From contig JAEWCQ010000025.1 in assembly GCA_023390555.1 (NCBI GenBank), positions 1 through 64,000 of the forward strand: DNA of 64,000 nt. Direction: 5' to 3'. The notes beneath the pieces are model-generated. The model was given only the letters and a program-made list of their open reading frames with translations. It did not search any database and was not told where the DNA came from. Origin of the DNA: Bacillota bacterium (lineage in GTDB: Bacteria; Bacillota; Clostridia; Lachnospirales; Lachnospiraceae). Both the position numbers and the translations under genes were made by a program. Of the stretch, positions 1 through 8,718 are shown one piece after another (positions within the stretch are counted from its first letter, which is position 1; each line of letters begins with the position of its first letter).

Positions 1-612
1 ATGCTGGCGATACCAGATATAGGCATTATCGTCAAATATTACCATCCCAAGATAGCAGGCTGCCAGATAGCACCACCAGTCATGCAGGATTGCATGTTCC
101 GGAATGTGTCTCCTTATATGATCGGCAAGTTCCCGATTCATCATACTGGTACAGCCGGTACAAATACACTCCACTACCGCATTCCGAAATCCTGGCTTCA
201 TCTTCCTGTGACGGTTCTCCGCTATCACATTCAGCTCACTGTCCACCAATATCTTATTGCTGCAATAAAGCGCAGGCCCTTCGATTTTCTGCAGCTGCTC
301 AACTGCCTTTGTAACTTTTTCGGGAAGCCACACATCATCCTGATCACAAAACGCGATGTAGTCTGCATCACTCTTTTTTAAAAGCTCAAAAAAGCTGGCC
401 GTAACCCCCGCATTCTCCTCTATAAAAACCCGGATATTTTCATGTTCCGTCTCATATTCTCTCAGAATGGCTGCCGTCTGATCAGACGAGCCGTCATCCC
501 GGATCAGGATCTCCGTCTCCGGATAATCCTGCTGCAGCAGACTTTCTATCTGTTCCCGGATATACCTCTGCCCATTGTATGCGGACATCAGTATCTGTAC
601 TTTCCTGCTCAT
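1..612 (-). CDS. Family 2 glycosyltransferase, 3-prime end cut by window edge
   Basis: This encodes the first 204 residues of a GT-A fold glycosyltransferase, which would transfer a sugar from a nucleotide-sugar to a cell-surface glycan on the inner face of the membrane. The N-terminus has the family start pattern (VQILMSAYNG), the nucleotide-binding DDGSSDQT at about residues 39-46 and the DQDD metal motif near residue 90. The start ATG lies six bases after the HPr stop codon with AGGAG just upstream, so it is probably translated with HPr at the end of the cda operon. The rest of the gene lies beyond the left edge. Family assignment is firm; the acceptor sugar cannot be told. Confidence 0.85.
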   Translation of the reverse strand, partial: MSRKVQILMSAYNGQRYIREQIESLLQQDYPETEILIRDDGSSDQTAAILREYETEHENIRVFIEENAGVTASFFELLKKSDADYIAFCDQDDVWLPEKVTKAVEQLQKIEGPALYCSNKILVDSELNVIAENRHRKMKPGFRNAVVECICTGCTSMMNRELADHIRRHIPEHAILHDWWCYLAACYLGMVIFDDNAYIWYRQH

Positions 613-618
613 AGGCTC

Positions 619-882
619 CTATTCTCCAAGTCCGCTTTCTACCGCTTCCACCATCGCCTTTAAAGCGACTTCTTCATCATCACCCTCACAACAGAATTCT
701 ATCTCATCACCTGATTTGATGCATGCACCCAAAACACTCAATACGCTTTTTGCATTTGCAGTATTTTCTTTATGGTGAAATGTAATTAAGGATTTATACT
801 GCATTGCCTCCTTACATAAGATTCCGGCCGGACGCAGATGCAGTCCGGTAGGATTTTTAATTTTCACTTTCTGACTTACCAT
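619..882 (-). CDS. ptsH: HPr phosphocarrier protein of the PTS
   Basis: A cytosolic 87-residue phosphocarrier that relays phosphate from enzyme I to the IIA domains of sugar transporters. The active-site histidine is His15 in GLHLRPA, and Ser46, the site of HPr kinase in Firmicutes, is present in AKSVLSVLG. The active-site context is GLHLRPA rather than the commoner G-x-HARPA, so this could be an HPr paralogue rather than the main ptsH. It has a GAGGG ribosome site. It sits between glmM and a glycosyltransferase, not beside enzyme I, which is unusual for ptsH. It may serve the beta-glucoside PTS at 53-55 kb; that link is inference. Confidence 0.85.
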   Translation of the reverse strand: MVSQKVKIKNPTGLHLRPAGILCKEAMQYKSLITFHHKENTANAKSVLSVLGACIKSGDEIEFCCEGDDEEVALKAMVEAVESGLGE

Positions 883-944
883 TTCTCTTCCCTCATTCCA
901 ATACTTCTGCTTACAAAGATGTCTTCCACATGACCGGACAGACT

Positions 945-2294
945 TTAAAGCATAATCTTCGTAATCAGTTCTGCCAGTTTTTTTGCTTCTTCGTCAATTA
1001 CCTTCTGATCCTTACCCTCTATCATGACACGAACCAGAGGTTCCGTTCCGGATGGGCGTATCAAAACTCTTCCTTCTCCGTTGAATTTGCTTTCCACTTC
1101 TGTAATTGCTTCTGCAATTTCAGAATATTCCATAAACTTTCCTTTTTTATGATCCGGCACCTTCGCATTGATCAGTGCCTGCGGCAGCACTTCCATCACC
1201 TGTGCCAGTTCGGATACTTTCTTTGTGGTATCCACCATGACCTGCAGCAGATGCAGTGCACTTAACAATCCGTCTCCTGTTGTATTGTCATCCAGGAAAA
1301 TAATGTGTCCGGACTGTTCGCCCCCAATATTATAACCATTTGCCAGCATATTTTCAAGGACATAACGGTCTCCCACCTTTGTCTTCTCAACATGGATATT
1401 GTTCTTTTCTCCCATCAGGGTAAATCCAAGATTAGACATCACGGTAACGACGATCGTATTATTCTTTAAAATTCCTTTTTCTTTCATATAATTGCCGCAG
1501 ATTGCCATCAGCTGATCTCCGTCAACCACTTTTCCGGTCTCATCGACAGCCAGCATCCGGTCTGCATCACCGTCAAAAGCCAGCCCGACATCTGCCTTTT
1601 CATACACCACTCTGGCTTGCAGCTCCTCCATATGCGTTGAACCGCAGTTGGCATTGATATTGGTTCCGTCCGGGTTCGTATGAATCGCCACCAAATCCGC
1701 ACCCAATTCCCGCAGCGTCTTAACAGATGTATAGTGGGAAGCTCCTTCCGCACAGTCAATCACGATTTTTATTCCGTGCAGATCTACCGGAACTGTCTTT
1801 TTCATAAATTCCACATACTCATCACGGATATCAAAACGATAATCAATGCGTCCTACGCCGGAACCGGTCGGAAGCGCAACATCTTTCATATTATTATGAA
1901 TCAGTTCCTCGATCTCATCCTCCAATGCATCGGATAATTTGTATCCGTCACCGTTAAAGAATTTGATTCCGTTAAACTCCATCGGATTGTGGGATGCCGA
2001 AATTACAACCCCTGCGTCCACTTTATGTTTTCTGGTAAGATATGCAATTGCCGGTGTCGGAATCACACCCACATAAATCGCATTCGCTCCCACAGAGCAA
2101 ATACCGGCCATCAGTGCATTCGCCAGCATCCCCCCTGAGATTCTTGTATCGCATCCAACAATGATGGTCGGCTGATGCTCCTGTTCTTTTGTCAGCACGT
2201 ATGCTCCTGCCTGCCCAAGTCTTGTTGCAAGCTCAATGGTAAGCTCTGCCCCGGCAACGCCTCTTACACCGTCTGTTCCAAACATTCTGCCCAT
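945..2294 (-). CDS. glmM: Phosphoglucosamine mutase GlmM
   Basis: Converts glucosamine-6-phosphate to glucosamine-1-phosphate, the committed route to UDP-GlcNAc for peptidoglycan. The 449-residue length is standard. FGTDGVRG opens the protein, the phospho-serine loop ISASHNP is at residues 98-104 (Ser101), the magnesium loop DGDADR is at 241-246, and the C-terminal phosphate loop RPSGTEP is near residue 413. The start ATG has GGAGG six bases upstream. It follows cdaA and cdaR, the conserved Firmicute order in which GlmM is known to bind and inhibit the diadenylate cyclase, so wall precursor supply and c-di-AMP are coupled here. Confidence 0.97.
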   Translation of the reverse strand: MGRMFGTDGVRGVAGAELTIELATRLGQAGAYVLTKEQEHQPTIIVGCDTRISGGMLANALMAGICSVGANAIYVGVIPTPAIAYLTRKHKVDAGVVISASHNPMEFNGIKFFNGDGYKLSDALEDEIEELIHNNMKDVALPTGSGVGRIDYRFDIRDEYVEFMKKTVPVDLHGIKIVIDCAEGASHYTSVKTLRELGADLVAIHTNPDGTNINANCGSTHMEELQARVVYEKADVGLAFDGDADRMLAVDETGKVVDGDQLMAICGNYMKEKGILKNNTIVVTVMSNLGFTLMGEKNNIHVEKTKVGDRYVLENMLANGYNIGGEQSGHIIFLDDNTTGDGLLSALHLLQVMVDTTKKVSELAQVMEVLPQALINAKVPDHKKGKFMEYSEIAEAITEVESKFNGEGRVLIRPSGTEPLVRVMIEGKDQKVIDEEAKKLAELITKIML

Positions 2295-2318
2295 ATCTGT
2301 CCTCCAAAATATATCCTT

Positions 2319-3725
2319 TTATTCATTATTCGTTTTACCGGTTGTACTGGTCTTTCCGGTTGTATTGGTATCACCTGAGGTGTTCTTCCCTGAACTGTCG
2401 GATGAATCCTCATCGGTACCAGTGTTTGCCTTATCTGTATCCGTATTGTCTCCGCTGTTGTCCGTTGTGCCACTGTCCGTATTCTTTACCGTGATGGTCA
2501 GAATCGTCGTCTGTGTTCCATCCGTCGTATAAAGACTGTCATCGAGTTCAAGGTCAATCGCAACGGAATGGTCACCTTCCCCCAGACCTGTCGCATCCAC
2601 GACCCCTTTCAGATCATCTGCCGAAAGTTTATTCAGGTCAGATTCCAGTCCGCGGATGGATACAGTGACCGGATCGCTCTTAAACGCCGCATCATATCCG
2701 GTCGGTATATTTGTAATCGTGATATTCTGTGCCGGTACGGAAAATGTCTTCGTCGTGATCTGTTCTATCGTTACCGTCACTTCTACTTTCTTATCATCGC
2801 TATTTGCAAGCGTCACACCGTCCGGCAGATAAGACGAGATATCAACGGTCTGTGTCTGTGTCCCTGTAGCTCCGTCAATGTCTATGATTCCTTCCGGAAT
2901 TTCAATCGAATTCACTGAATTCAGAGCTGTCGCCCCGCCCTTAATCGCCACGGTCTGCGGGGAATAGGTCACAGACGTATTTACGTAGCCGCTTTGCGGC
3001 GTTCCGGTAATTGACGCACTGATTTCCACATACTTGATATCCAGAATCTCCGCACTTACATTCACCGTATCCATATTCAAGGTCAGCCTTGTAGTATCTA
3101 CCACATTTCCATCAGAATCGTACAGTGTCGGTACGACAGAATCCGTAATCGAGGTGGACATTCCATCCACATTGATCACCGCCTTCGCACTCTCTATCTT
3201 GGAAACGACAGACGCCGGGCCCGAGACCTTCAGCACATTGGAAGAATCCACCGAAACATTTCCAACGGCGCAGTTATCCGCAGGGGTACCCGTATACCCC
3301 GGGCTGATTACCAGCTGCTTCGTCTGCAGATCCTCCACATTGATATCCAGGTACTGCGTCTTTGAAGTAAACGTAATCGATGAGATATAGCGTGTCGCCG
3401 TAATCTCAATCGGCACCCGCGTCATATCTTCTGTCTTACTCATATCAGCCACTGCCTTGAAATCCGTATTGCTCAGGACTCTCAATACAGACCGTTTGGC
3501 AGAAACCTTAAAAGAAACCGTATTGATTCCATCTACAACTTCATAATATTTCCCAAGGCTCGTAATCGCATCTTCATTTTCTATGCTGACGGAGGTTGTA
3601 AACGTCTTCGTCTGTGTCGGATCATCGATATTCACGACCACCAGCCATAAAACCACCGCAAAAAGAAGTGCCATGAGCTTTAATCCAAAATTATTGATCA
3701 CTAATTTTGTCAGTTTTTTTAACAT
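2319..3725 (-). CDS. cdaR: CdaR/YbbR-domain regulator of diadenylate cyclase
   Basis: A membrane-anchored extracytoplasmic protein that regulates CdaA. I place the start at the ATG at 3725, which has AGGAGG seven bases upstream; an upstream in-frame ATG at 3767 lacks a ribosome site. The N-terminus has a single membrane anchor (LMALLFAVVLWLVVV, about residues 17-31) followed by about four YbbR repeats. The last 55 or so residues are a disordered tail rich in Ser, Thr, Gly, Asp and Lys, typical of a wall-spanning or decaying linker. It overlaps the end of cdaA by 35 bases, which suggests translational coupling. Confidence 0.93.
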   Translation of the reverse strand: MLKKLTKLVINNFGLKLMALLFAVVLWLVVVNIDDPTQTKTFTTSVSIENEDAITSLGKYYEVVDGINTVSFKVSAKRSVLRVLSNTDFKAVADMSKTEDMTRVPIEITATRYISSITFTSKTQYLDINVEDLQTKQLVISPGYTGTPADNCAVGNVSVDSSNVLKVSGPASVVSKIESAKAVINVDGMSTSITDSVVPTLYDSDGNVVDTTRLTLNMDTVNVSAEILDIKYVEISASITGTPQSGYVNTSVTYSPQTVAIKGGATALNSVNSIEIPEGIIDIDGATGTQTQTVDISSYLPDGVTLANSDDKKVEVTVTIEQITTKTFSVPAQNITITNIPTGYDAAFKSDPVTVSIRGLESDLNKLSADDLKGVVDATGLGEGDHSVAIDLELDDSLYTTDGTQTTILTITVKNTDSGTTDNSGDNTDTDKANTGTDEDSSDSSGKNTSGDTNTTGKTSTTGKTNNE

Positions 3726-4620
3726 GCCCCAGCCTCCTTTGCAAAATAGAAAACCGCTTCGGTTCAATCCGGTTGTTCTGTAAAAACTTTAATTTACTGC
3801 GCAGAAATTCCGCATCTACGTTGCGGTAAAGTTCACCGCCGGAAGCAATGGATACCTTTCCGTTTTCTTCCGACACCACAATTGTCAGGGAGTCACTGAC
3901 TTCGCTGATTCCGACTGCAGCGCGGTGCCTCGTTCCAAGTTCCTTGCTCAGTTCCATATTATCCGACAGCGGCAGATAACAGGTTGCAGATACAATCCTG
4001 TCTCTGCGCACAATGATAGCACCATCATGTAATGGTGTGTTTTTTTCAAATATATTGATCAAAAGCTGGCTTGATACCATTGAGTCAAGCGATATGCCAG
4101 TCCTCTCGTACTCTGTCAGCATGATTTCGTTCTCAATGACAATCAGGGCACCTGTTTTGACTTTTCCCATCTCATAACAGGCCTTCACCATCTCATTGAT
4201 TGTCTTTTCACTGAATCTCTCCACACCCGTTTTTGAAAAATCAAAAGAAAAAATAGACGTGATGAATTTTTTGCGCCCCAGCTGTTCGAGAGCGCTGCGT
4301 AATTCCGGCTGAAAGATAACGACAAGGGCAATAATTGCCACATTAATTGTCTTTTCCACGATCCATAGAATTGTATTCATCTGAAAAATAGCTGCCATCA
4401 GCACGAATGCAAGAATTACAAGAATTCCCTTAAAAAGCATCCATGCTCTTGTCTTTTTTATCCATACCATCACCTGATAAATCAGAAATGCGATGATAAT
4501 AATTTCCGCAATATCCGTTTTATGAATATCCGGCAGGTTCATCCAGCCGAGATATTTTTCCTTGAATTCTCCAAGCATTGTTATCAAGTTCTGCACACGT
4601 TTCACTTCCTTTTGCTTCAT
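3691..4620 (-). CDS. cdaA: Diadenylate cyclase CdaA (DisA_N domain)
   Basis: Makes c-di-AMP from two ATP at the membrane. Three membrane helices fill about residues 37-103, followed by the DAC domain with its two signature motifs, DGA at 199-201 (PLHDGAII) and RHR at 231-233 (TRHRAAVG). The family is usually about 270-290 residues, so the first residues here may not be translated. A GTG at codon 9 preceded by AAGGAAG is an alternative start to the ATG at 4620, which has only a weak ribosome site. It lies seven bases after the upstream membrane-protein gene, so the two are cotranscribed. Confidence 0.95.
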   Translation of the reverse strand: MKQKEVKRVQNLITMLGEFKEKYLGWMNLPDIHKTDIAEIIIIAFLIYQVMVWIKKTRAWMLFKGILVILAFVLMAAIFQMNTILWIVEKTINVAIIALVVIFQPELRSALEQLGRKKFITSIFSFDFSKTGVERFSEKTINEMVKACYEMGKVKTGALIVIENEIMLTEYERTGISLDSMVSSQLLINIFEKNTPLHDGAIIVRRDRIVSATCYLPLSDNMELSKELGTRHRAAVGISEVSDSLTIVVSEENGKVSIASGGELYRNVDAEFLRSKLKFLQNNRIEPKRFSILQRRLGHVKKTDKISDQ

Positions 4621-4627
4621 TCATCTT

Positions 4628-5647
4628 TTATAGATTCAGTAAGTCCTTATCGATGTCCATTTCCTCCGCGAGGTCTTCTCTTGAAATCCGCTCACGCCTT
4701 CTTAATGTTTCCTTATCTTTACCGCCAAAACTTTTGATCTGCTTATCCGTAGTGGAAACGTACATCTTCGGTACAGCCTTGACATAATAGTAATATTCAT
4801 CATCCTCAAACTGAACCCGCTCTGTCCTGCTGTAATCCAGATTAAAAAACAGGAACTGCTGAATCAGACTGATAAGCAGTGACAGGATATTTCCAATCAC
4901 AAGCCAGAGTGCCCTTCCAGTTATTCCAAGGAGCAGATAGCCCGCAAACAGTACGATAAAACCCGTCAGAATTCCTGTAACAATCGCAATGGTCCATGCA
5001 TGATCCACAGACATCCTGCGAATTGCGTATACCAGAATCATCATCAGAATAAACGTCGCCAGTACGAGATACATCTCTTTGTTCCCAAGCAGCTGATTCA
5101 GTGCCATAACAAATTTGGAGGTTGCCGAACTGCTCTCATCCTCCACCTGTCCAAGCAGTGCATCGTTATCCTTCACTCCAGCGAGGAAATAATAAATCAC
5201 CGTACCGCTGACTACCGATACCAGCGAAGACGGTCCCTTCAAAAGTCCGGCAGAAACCGGCACAGCATAAGGAATATGAAGTACAAAGCTAATTGGTGTC
5301 AGTATCGTATAATAACCGTCTTTCGGCGAAAACCGAAAATACAACAGTCCAATCACCAAAAAGATAAGTAATGCTGTTGCACAGACTTCCAAAGACAGCG
5401 CGTACAGATTCGCCAGAATCAAAAGTACGGCAAAAATGATAATCGCATTAACCGGAAGTATGGAACAAAGCAGTGCAATGACCAGTGTTACCGGGAGACT
5501 GCTGATTTTTGTCATATATCCTATATTTTTCCCAATCAGGAAGAAGGTTACAAATGCCAGGATAAACCGAATCACCGGGATTATATATACTTCGTATTTT
5601 CCGTAAAAATGTCTGATTTTTTCTTTCCATTCCAATAAGTCGCTCAT
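4628..5647 (-). CDS. Polytopic membrane protein of unknown function in cda operon
   Basis: A 339-residue integral membrane protein I do not recognise beyond its context. About eight hydrophobic segments fill residues 20-260, and a charged cytoplasmic tail (about residues 275-339) starts with an acidic and tyrosine-rich stretch (EDDEYYYYVKA) and ends with a Lys/Arg/Glu-rich segment. The start is the ATG at 5647 with GGAGG five bases upstream, preferred over a GTG twelve bases earlier that lies inside that ribosome site. Tight spacing to cdaA (seven bases) and to the gene before it points to a shared role at the envelope, perhaps modulating CdaA; this is inference. Confidence 0.8.
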   Translation of the reverse strand: MSDLLEWKEKIRHFYGKYEVYIIPVIRFILAFVTFFLIGKNIGYMTKISSLPVTLVIALLCSILPVNAIIIFAVLLILANLYALSLEVCATALLIFLVIGLLYFRFSPKDGYYTILTPISFVLHIPYAVPVSAGLLKGPSSLVSVVSGTVIYYFLAGVKDNDALLGQVEDESSSATSKFVMALNQLLGNKEMYLVLATFILMMILVYAIRRMSVDHAWTIAIVTGILTGFIVLFAGYLLLGITGRALWLVIGNILSLLISLIQQFLFFNLDYSRTERVQFEDDEYYYYVKAVPKMYVSTTDKQIKSFGGKDKETLRRRERISREDLAEEMDIDKDLLNL

Positions 5648-5661
5648 GTCAGCCTCCACTT

Positions 5662-6081
5662 CTAATCAAAGTCTTCCAGATTACTCTGTCTGCTTTCGCT
5701 TTCATACAAACGGCTTACCCTTTTCAGCCTGTTGTAAAACAGCTTAATACGCTTGCGTCCTTTTGTATAACGGACATTATAGATTCCATAAGTAGCCATT
5801 AGGTATACCACCATAAAAACCAGATACTTGATCAGAAGCTCTGTCCCAAATGCGGGCAGATCCATGGTGTTAATATTTTCCATCAGATATTCCACTTTAT
5901 AAACAGCCCACATCCCGGTTAACAGGAAAAAGGCAGCCGTACCGGTCAGGAAGCTCTTGATCATCTCAAGCCCCACGTAATCCCGCCGGAAATATTGGGT
6001 CATTCTGCGATATTCTTTTCCTTCCCGTTCTTCAAATGCAGCAAGTTTTGTCATATGTCTGACTCTTTCTTTACTAATCAT
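5662..6081 (-). CDS. Small two-helix membrane protein heading the cda operon
   Basis: A 139-residue protein with a basic, soluble N-terminus (about 45 residues), two membrane segments (about 45-65 and 85-105) and a basic C-terminus. I do not recognise a named family. The ATG at 6081 is chosen because GGGGTG lies five bases upstream; earlier in-frame ATGs up to 6135 overlap the predicted promoter. It is the first gene after that promoter and ends 14 bases before the start of the next membrane-protein gene, so both are likely part of the c-di-AMP operon. Confidence 0.75.
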   Translation of the reverse strand: MISKERVRHMTKLAAFEEREGKEYRRMTQYFRRDYVGLEMIKSFLTGTAAFFLLTGMWAVYKVEYLMENINTMDLPAFGTELLIKYLVFMVVYLMATYGIYNVRYTKGRKRIKLFYNRLKRVSRLYESESRQSNLEDFD

Positions 6082-6112
6082 AGTGCACCCCATCTTAATA
6101 AACATTGTTTTC

Positions 6113-6140
6113 ATTATAACATAGTTGATACCCAATGCAA
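6113..6140 (-). promoter_or_regulatory. Sigma-A promoter of the cda operon
   Basis: On the minus strand TTGCAT (6140-6135) and TATAAT (6118-6113) are separated by 16 bases. It begins inside the T-run of the upstream terminator, so the operon starts right where the comF-yvyF unit ends. Confidence 0.6.
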
Positions 6141-6142
6141 AG

Positions 6143-6171
6143 CAAAAAAAGCCACCGGAAATATCGGCAGC
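6143..6171 (-). terminator. Terminator of comF-yvyF
   Basis: On the minus strand a seven-pair stem (GCTGCCG/CGGTGGC) with a seven-base loop is followed by eight T. It lies just after the yvyF stop codon. Confidence 0.8.
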
Positions 6172-6180
6172 TTTTTATCT

Positions 6181-6585
6181 CTATGATTTGTCTAAAAATC
6201 TCATCTTGTCTTTTTCACGCTTTTTCGGTTCCTCTATCATACGCGGTTTATATAGAACACTGTTCAGATCATTTTTCATCTTGTTCTTACAGGATTCACA
6301 GAACCTGCCCGTCTTGATCATTGCACCGCAGCCCTCACAGTCAAGACCGACCGGAGAATCCGGTGAAAAAGTAAGTCTTTCGTCTCTGACCCACTGCTTA
6401 ATCTGCGGAATCGGAACATCATTCACCTCAGATACAACCTGAATCGATGAATTAGGGTTCTCTCTCAAAAACTCTTTTACTTCCTGAAATTTAGCCTCCA
6501 GCTGTTCCTTACAAGCCTGACAAATAGGCGGACCGGAAAGATAGTTAAACAATCTTCCGCAACTTTTGCAATTACGTACATTCAT
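6181..6585 (-). CDS. YvyF-type flagellar operon protein (TIGR03826-like)
   Basis: A 134-residue soluble protein with two CxxC pairs at the N-terminus (CKSC, CQAC) and two at the C-terminus (CEGC, CESC) that flank a helix-turn-helix-like middle. This matches the Firmicute YvyF family, which sits after comF in Bacillus and is implicated in flagellar gene control. AGGAGG lies seven bases upstream and overlaps the stop of comF. The comF-yvyF order is the same as in Bacillus, but the rest of the late flagellar operon (flgM, flgK, flgL) is absent here. Confidence 0.8.
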   Translation of the reverse strand: MNVRNCKSCGRLFNYLSGPPICQACKEQLEAKFQEVKEFLRENPNSSIQVVSEVNDVPIPQIKQWVRDERLTFSPDSPVGLDCEGCGAMIKTGRFCESCKNKMKNDLNSVLYKPRMIEEPKKREKDKMRFLDKS

Positions 6586-6597
6586 CCTTTTCTCCTC

Positions 6598-7335
6598 CTA
6601 CAATCCCCTTCCTATGCTGACACAGATAAAAAACACCTTTTCTACTCCTGCATTTTTTAACTCTTTCGCCGCAGCATCGATCGTACTTCCTGTGGTATAA
6701 ATGTCATCCACCAAAAGAATACACTTAGATTGTACTATACTTTCCCTGCATTTAAAAGCTTTTTTCAGATTATTTTTTCTCTCCGCATCATTCAATTCCT
6801 TTTGGGGCCTTGTATTTTCCACCCGGATCAGCGCCTTTGGAAATACCGGAAGTTCCAGCATTTCGCCAAGCATCCGCGCATACAGTTCTGCCTGATTGTA
6901 TCCGCGTCTGTGTTGACGTATCTTATGTAACGGAATTGGAACAACAGCATCTACGCCCCTGTCTTTGATCCAGCTGCCGTACTGCCTTACGGTTTCCGCT
7001 GCATAAAAGCAGGCATATTCCCTCTTATTCGAATATTTATAGCGGTATAGAGAATCCCTAATCCCTCCGTGGTAGAGAAAAACAGCCTTTCCCGCCTCAT
7101 AACTATGCTGCTTCTTCCCGCAGTCATAGCAGTATTCCGCCGTTTCCGAATCCAACGGCTTCCCACACTTTTTACAGACCGGTTCTTCTATAAAAAGAAG
7201 CTTTTCCCTGCACACCTTGCAGATCAGCTTTCCCGGCTCCAGTACCGCTTCACACACCGGACAGCGTCGGGGGTAAATCAGATTCAGCAGACAGCGTCCC
7301 GCCCGCTTGATTATTTGCAACTTTTCTGCTCTCAT
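6598..7335 (-). CDS. comFC: ComF-family phosphoribosyltransferase-like protein
   Basis: A 245-residue ComF/GntX-type protein linked to DNA uptake in competent bacteria. The N-terminal zinc ribbon has four CxxC pairs (CPVC, CKVC, CKKC, CYDC) in residues 20-75, and the C-terminal type I phosphoribosyltransferase domain has the PRPP loop LLVDDIYTTGST near residue 205. No comFA helicase gene is adjacent. The gene is divergent from the TrpXYZ-like importer, with a shared 220-base control region. Confidence 0.9.
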   Translation of the reverse strand: MRAEKLQIIKRAGRCLLNLIYPRRCPVCEAVLEPGKLICKVCREKLLFIEEPVCKKCGKPLDSETAEYCYDCGKKQHSYEAGKAVFLYHGGIRDSLYRYKYSNKREYACFYAAETVRQYGSWIKDRGVDAVVPIPLHKIRQHRRGYNQAELYARMLGEMLELPVFPKALIRVENTRPQKELNDAERKNNLKKAFKCRESIVQSKCILLVDDIYTTGSTIDAAAKELKNAGVEKVFFICVSIGRGL

Positions 7336-7435
7336 AAATCCTTTCCAACTCTCTCACGACATATTAGCATTAGTTTGCTTTTCCTGCCATTAAATTTATC
7401 TTAAGTTTTTATGAAAAAATAAGCCTTTTGAGGGA

Positions 7436-7464
7436 TTGACTTTGTCAGAAGCTCTTATTATAAT
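7436..7464 (+). promoter_or_regulatory. Sigma-A promoter of the TrpXYZ-like importer
   Basis: TTGACT (7436-7441) and TATAAT (7459-7464) are separated by exactly 17 bases. The first gene starts 94 bases downstream of the -10 box. Confidence 0.8.
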
Positions 7465-7480
7465 TTAACTGTTCATTCTT

Positions 7481-7520
7481 TATACTTTACTGCTTAGAAG
7501 CGTCAAAGGGATAAAGTATG
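7481..7520 (+). promoter_or_regulatory. Leader inverted repeat upstream of trpX-like gene
   Basis: ATACTTTA (7482-7489) and TAAAGTAT (7512-7519) are perfect inverted repeats separated by 22 bases, in the untranslated leader just after the predicted transcription start. It could be a repressor operator or a leader hairpin. I see no T-box or terminator in the leader. Confidence 0.4.
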
Positions 7521-7557
7521 AATTTATGATGTTTACAAAATTCCAGGAGGAAAAATT

Positions 7558-8580
7558 ATGAAAAAAATGAGAAAATTCCTTTCTCTCGGCATGGCTGCAG
7601 TTATGGTACTCGGTGTAACCGCATGCGGTACTGACAGCACAAAAGAAAATGCGGACGGAAGCGAGGTTACCGCAAGCGCAGACGCCTATCATATCGGTAT
7701 CTGCCAGCTGCTCGAGCATCCGGCATTAGATGCTGCAACGGAAGGATTTCAGGATGCCCTAAAAGAGAAACTCGGCGAAGATAAAGTCGTATTCGATACC
7801 CAGAACGCACAGGGTGAACAGACCAACTGTGCCACCATCGTTTCCGGATTCGTTTCAGATAATGTGGATCTGATCATGGCAAATGCGACCGCATCTCTTC
7901 AGGCTGCGTCTGCCGCAACCGATACCATTCCGATCGTCGGAACTTCCATTACGGATTATGCGACCGCATTAAATATTGACGACTGGACGGGTGCGACCGG
8001 CACGAATATTACCGGTACTTCTGATCTTGCTCCATTAGACCAGCAGGTTGCAATGCTCGAAGAGCTGGTTCCGGATGCGAAGCAGGTTGCGATCGTATAC
8101 TGTTCTGCCGAAGCAAATTCCATTTATCAGGCAAGCAAAGTAGAAGGTTATCTGGATGATGACGGTATCGCATGGAAAGAGTACACCGCTGCTGATTCCA
8201 ATGAAATTCAGGCCGTAATCACAAAGGCCGTACAGGAATGTGATGTGGTATATATTCCGACCGACAACACAATGGCTGCCAATACGGAGATTATCAAGAA
8301 TGTAACAGTACCCGCAGGTATCCCTGTGATTGCAGGAGAGGAAGGCATCTGCGAAGGCGGTCTTGCCACCTTATCGATCAGCTACTATGATATCGGCTAC
8401 GCTGCAGGCGAGATGGCTGCGGAGATCCTTACCAAGGGAACAGACCCTGGAACCATGGATATCCAGTTTGCTCCGAAGACAACCAAGGAATACAATGAAC
8501 AGATTGCCAAAGCGCTCAACTGGAAAATTCCGGATGGCTATGAAGCAATTTATACAGAAGAGGAAGCTGCAACAGAATAA
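7558..8580 (+). CDS. ABC importer substrate-binding lipoprotein, TrpX-like
   Basis: A 340-residue extracellular binding lipoprotein (ABC_sub_bind family). The signal peptide ends in a lipobox with Cys23 (GVTAC), followed by an acidic Ser/Thr linker and a two-lobe periplasmic-binding fold beginning HIGICQLLEH. Members of this family next to this permease and ATPase type import tryptophan, tyrosine or related aromatic compounds in Firmicutes; the exact ligand cannot be read from sequence. GGAGG lies eight bases upstream. A terminator separates it from the permease, so the binding protein is probably made in excess. Confidence 0.9.
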   Translation: MKKMRKFLSLGMAAVMVLGVTACGTDSTKENADGSEVTASADAYHIGICQLLEHPALDAATEGFQDALKEKLGEDKVVFDTQNAQGEQTNCATIVSGFVSDNVDLIMANATASLQAASAATDTIPIVGTSITDYATALNIDDWTGATGTNITGTSDLAPLDQQVAMLEELVPDAKQVAIVYCSAEANSIYQASKVEGYLDDDGIAWKEYTAADSNEIQAVITKAVQECDVVYIPTDNTMAANTEIIKNVTVPAGIPVIAGEEGICEGGLATLSISYYDIGYAAGEMAAEILTKGTDPGTMDIQFAPKTTKEYNEQIAKALNWKIPDGYEAIYTEEEAATE

Positions 8581-8615
8581 AAAGCTTCTTTGTTATTCTT
8601 AAATTCAAATATTAT

Positions 8616-8650
8616 GATAACGGCAGGTCCTCCTGCCGTTATCTTCATTT
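8616..8650 (+). terminator. Intra-operon terminator after trpX-like gene
   Basis: A perfect 12-pair stem (GATAACGGCAGG with its complement) and a four-base loop are followed by a T-rich tract. It lies between the binding-protein and permease genes and probably allows partial read-through. Confidence 0.8.
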
Positions 8651-8718
8651 TACAAATAATTTAGTCCTTTAACGCGTTTACGTGTTAATGAATAAATCAC
8701 TTTTTATGGAGGCTTTTT

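Noticed and set aside
7465..7557. T-box or TRAP leader for the TrpXYZ-like genes
   Set aside because: No T-box core, no GAG/UAG repeats and no terminator-antiterminator pair in the 90-base leader.
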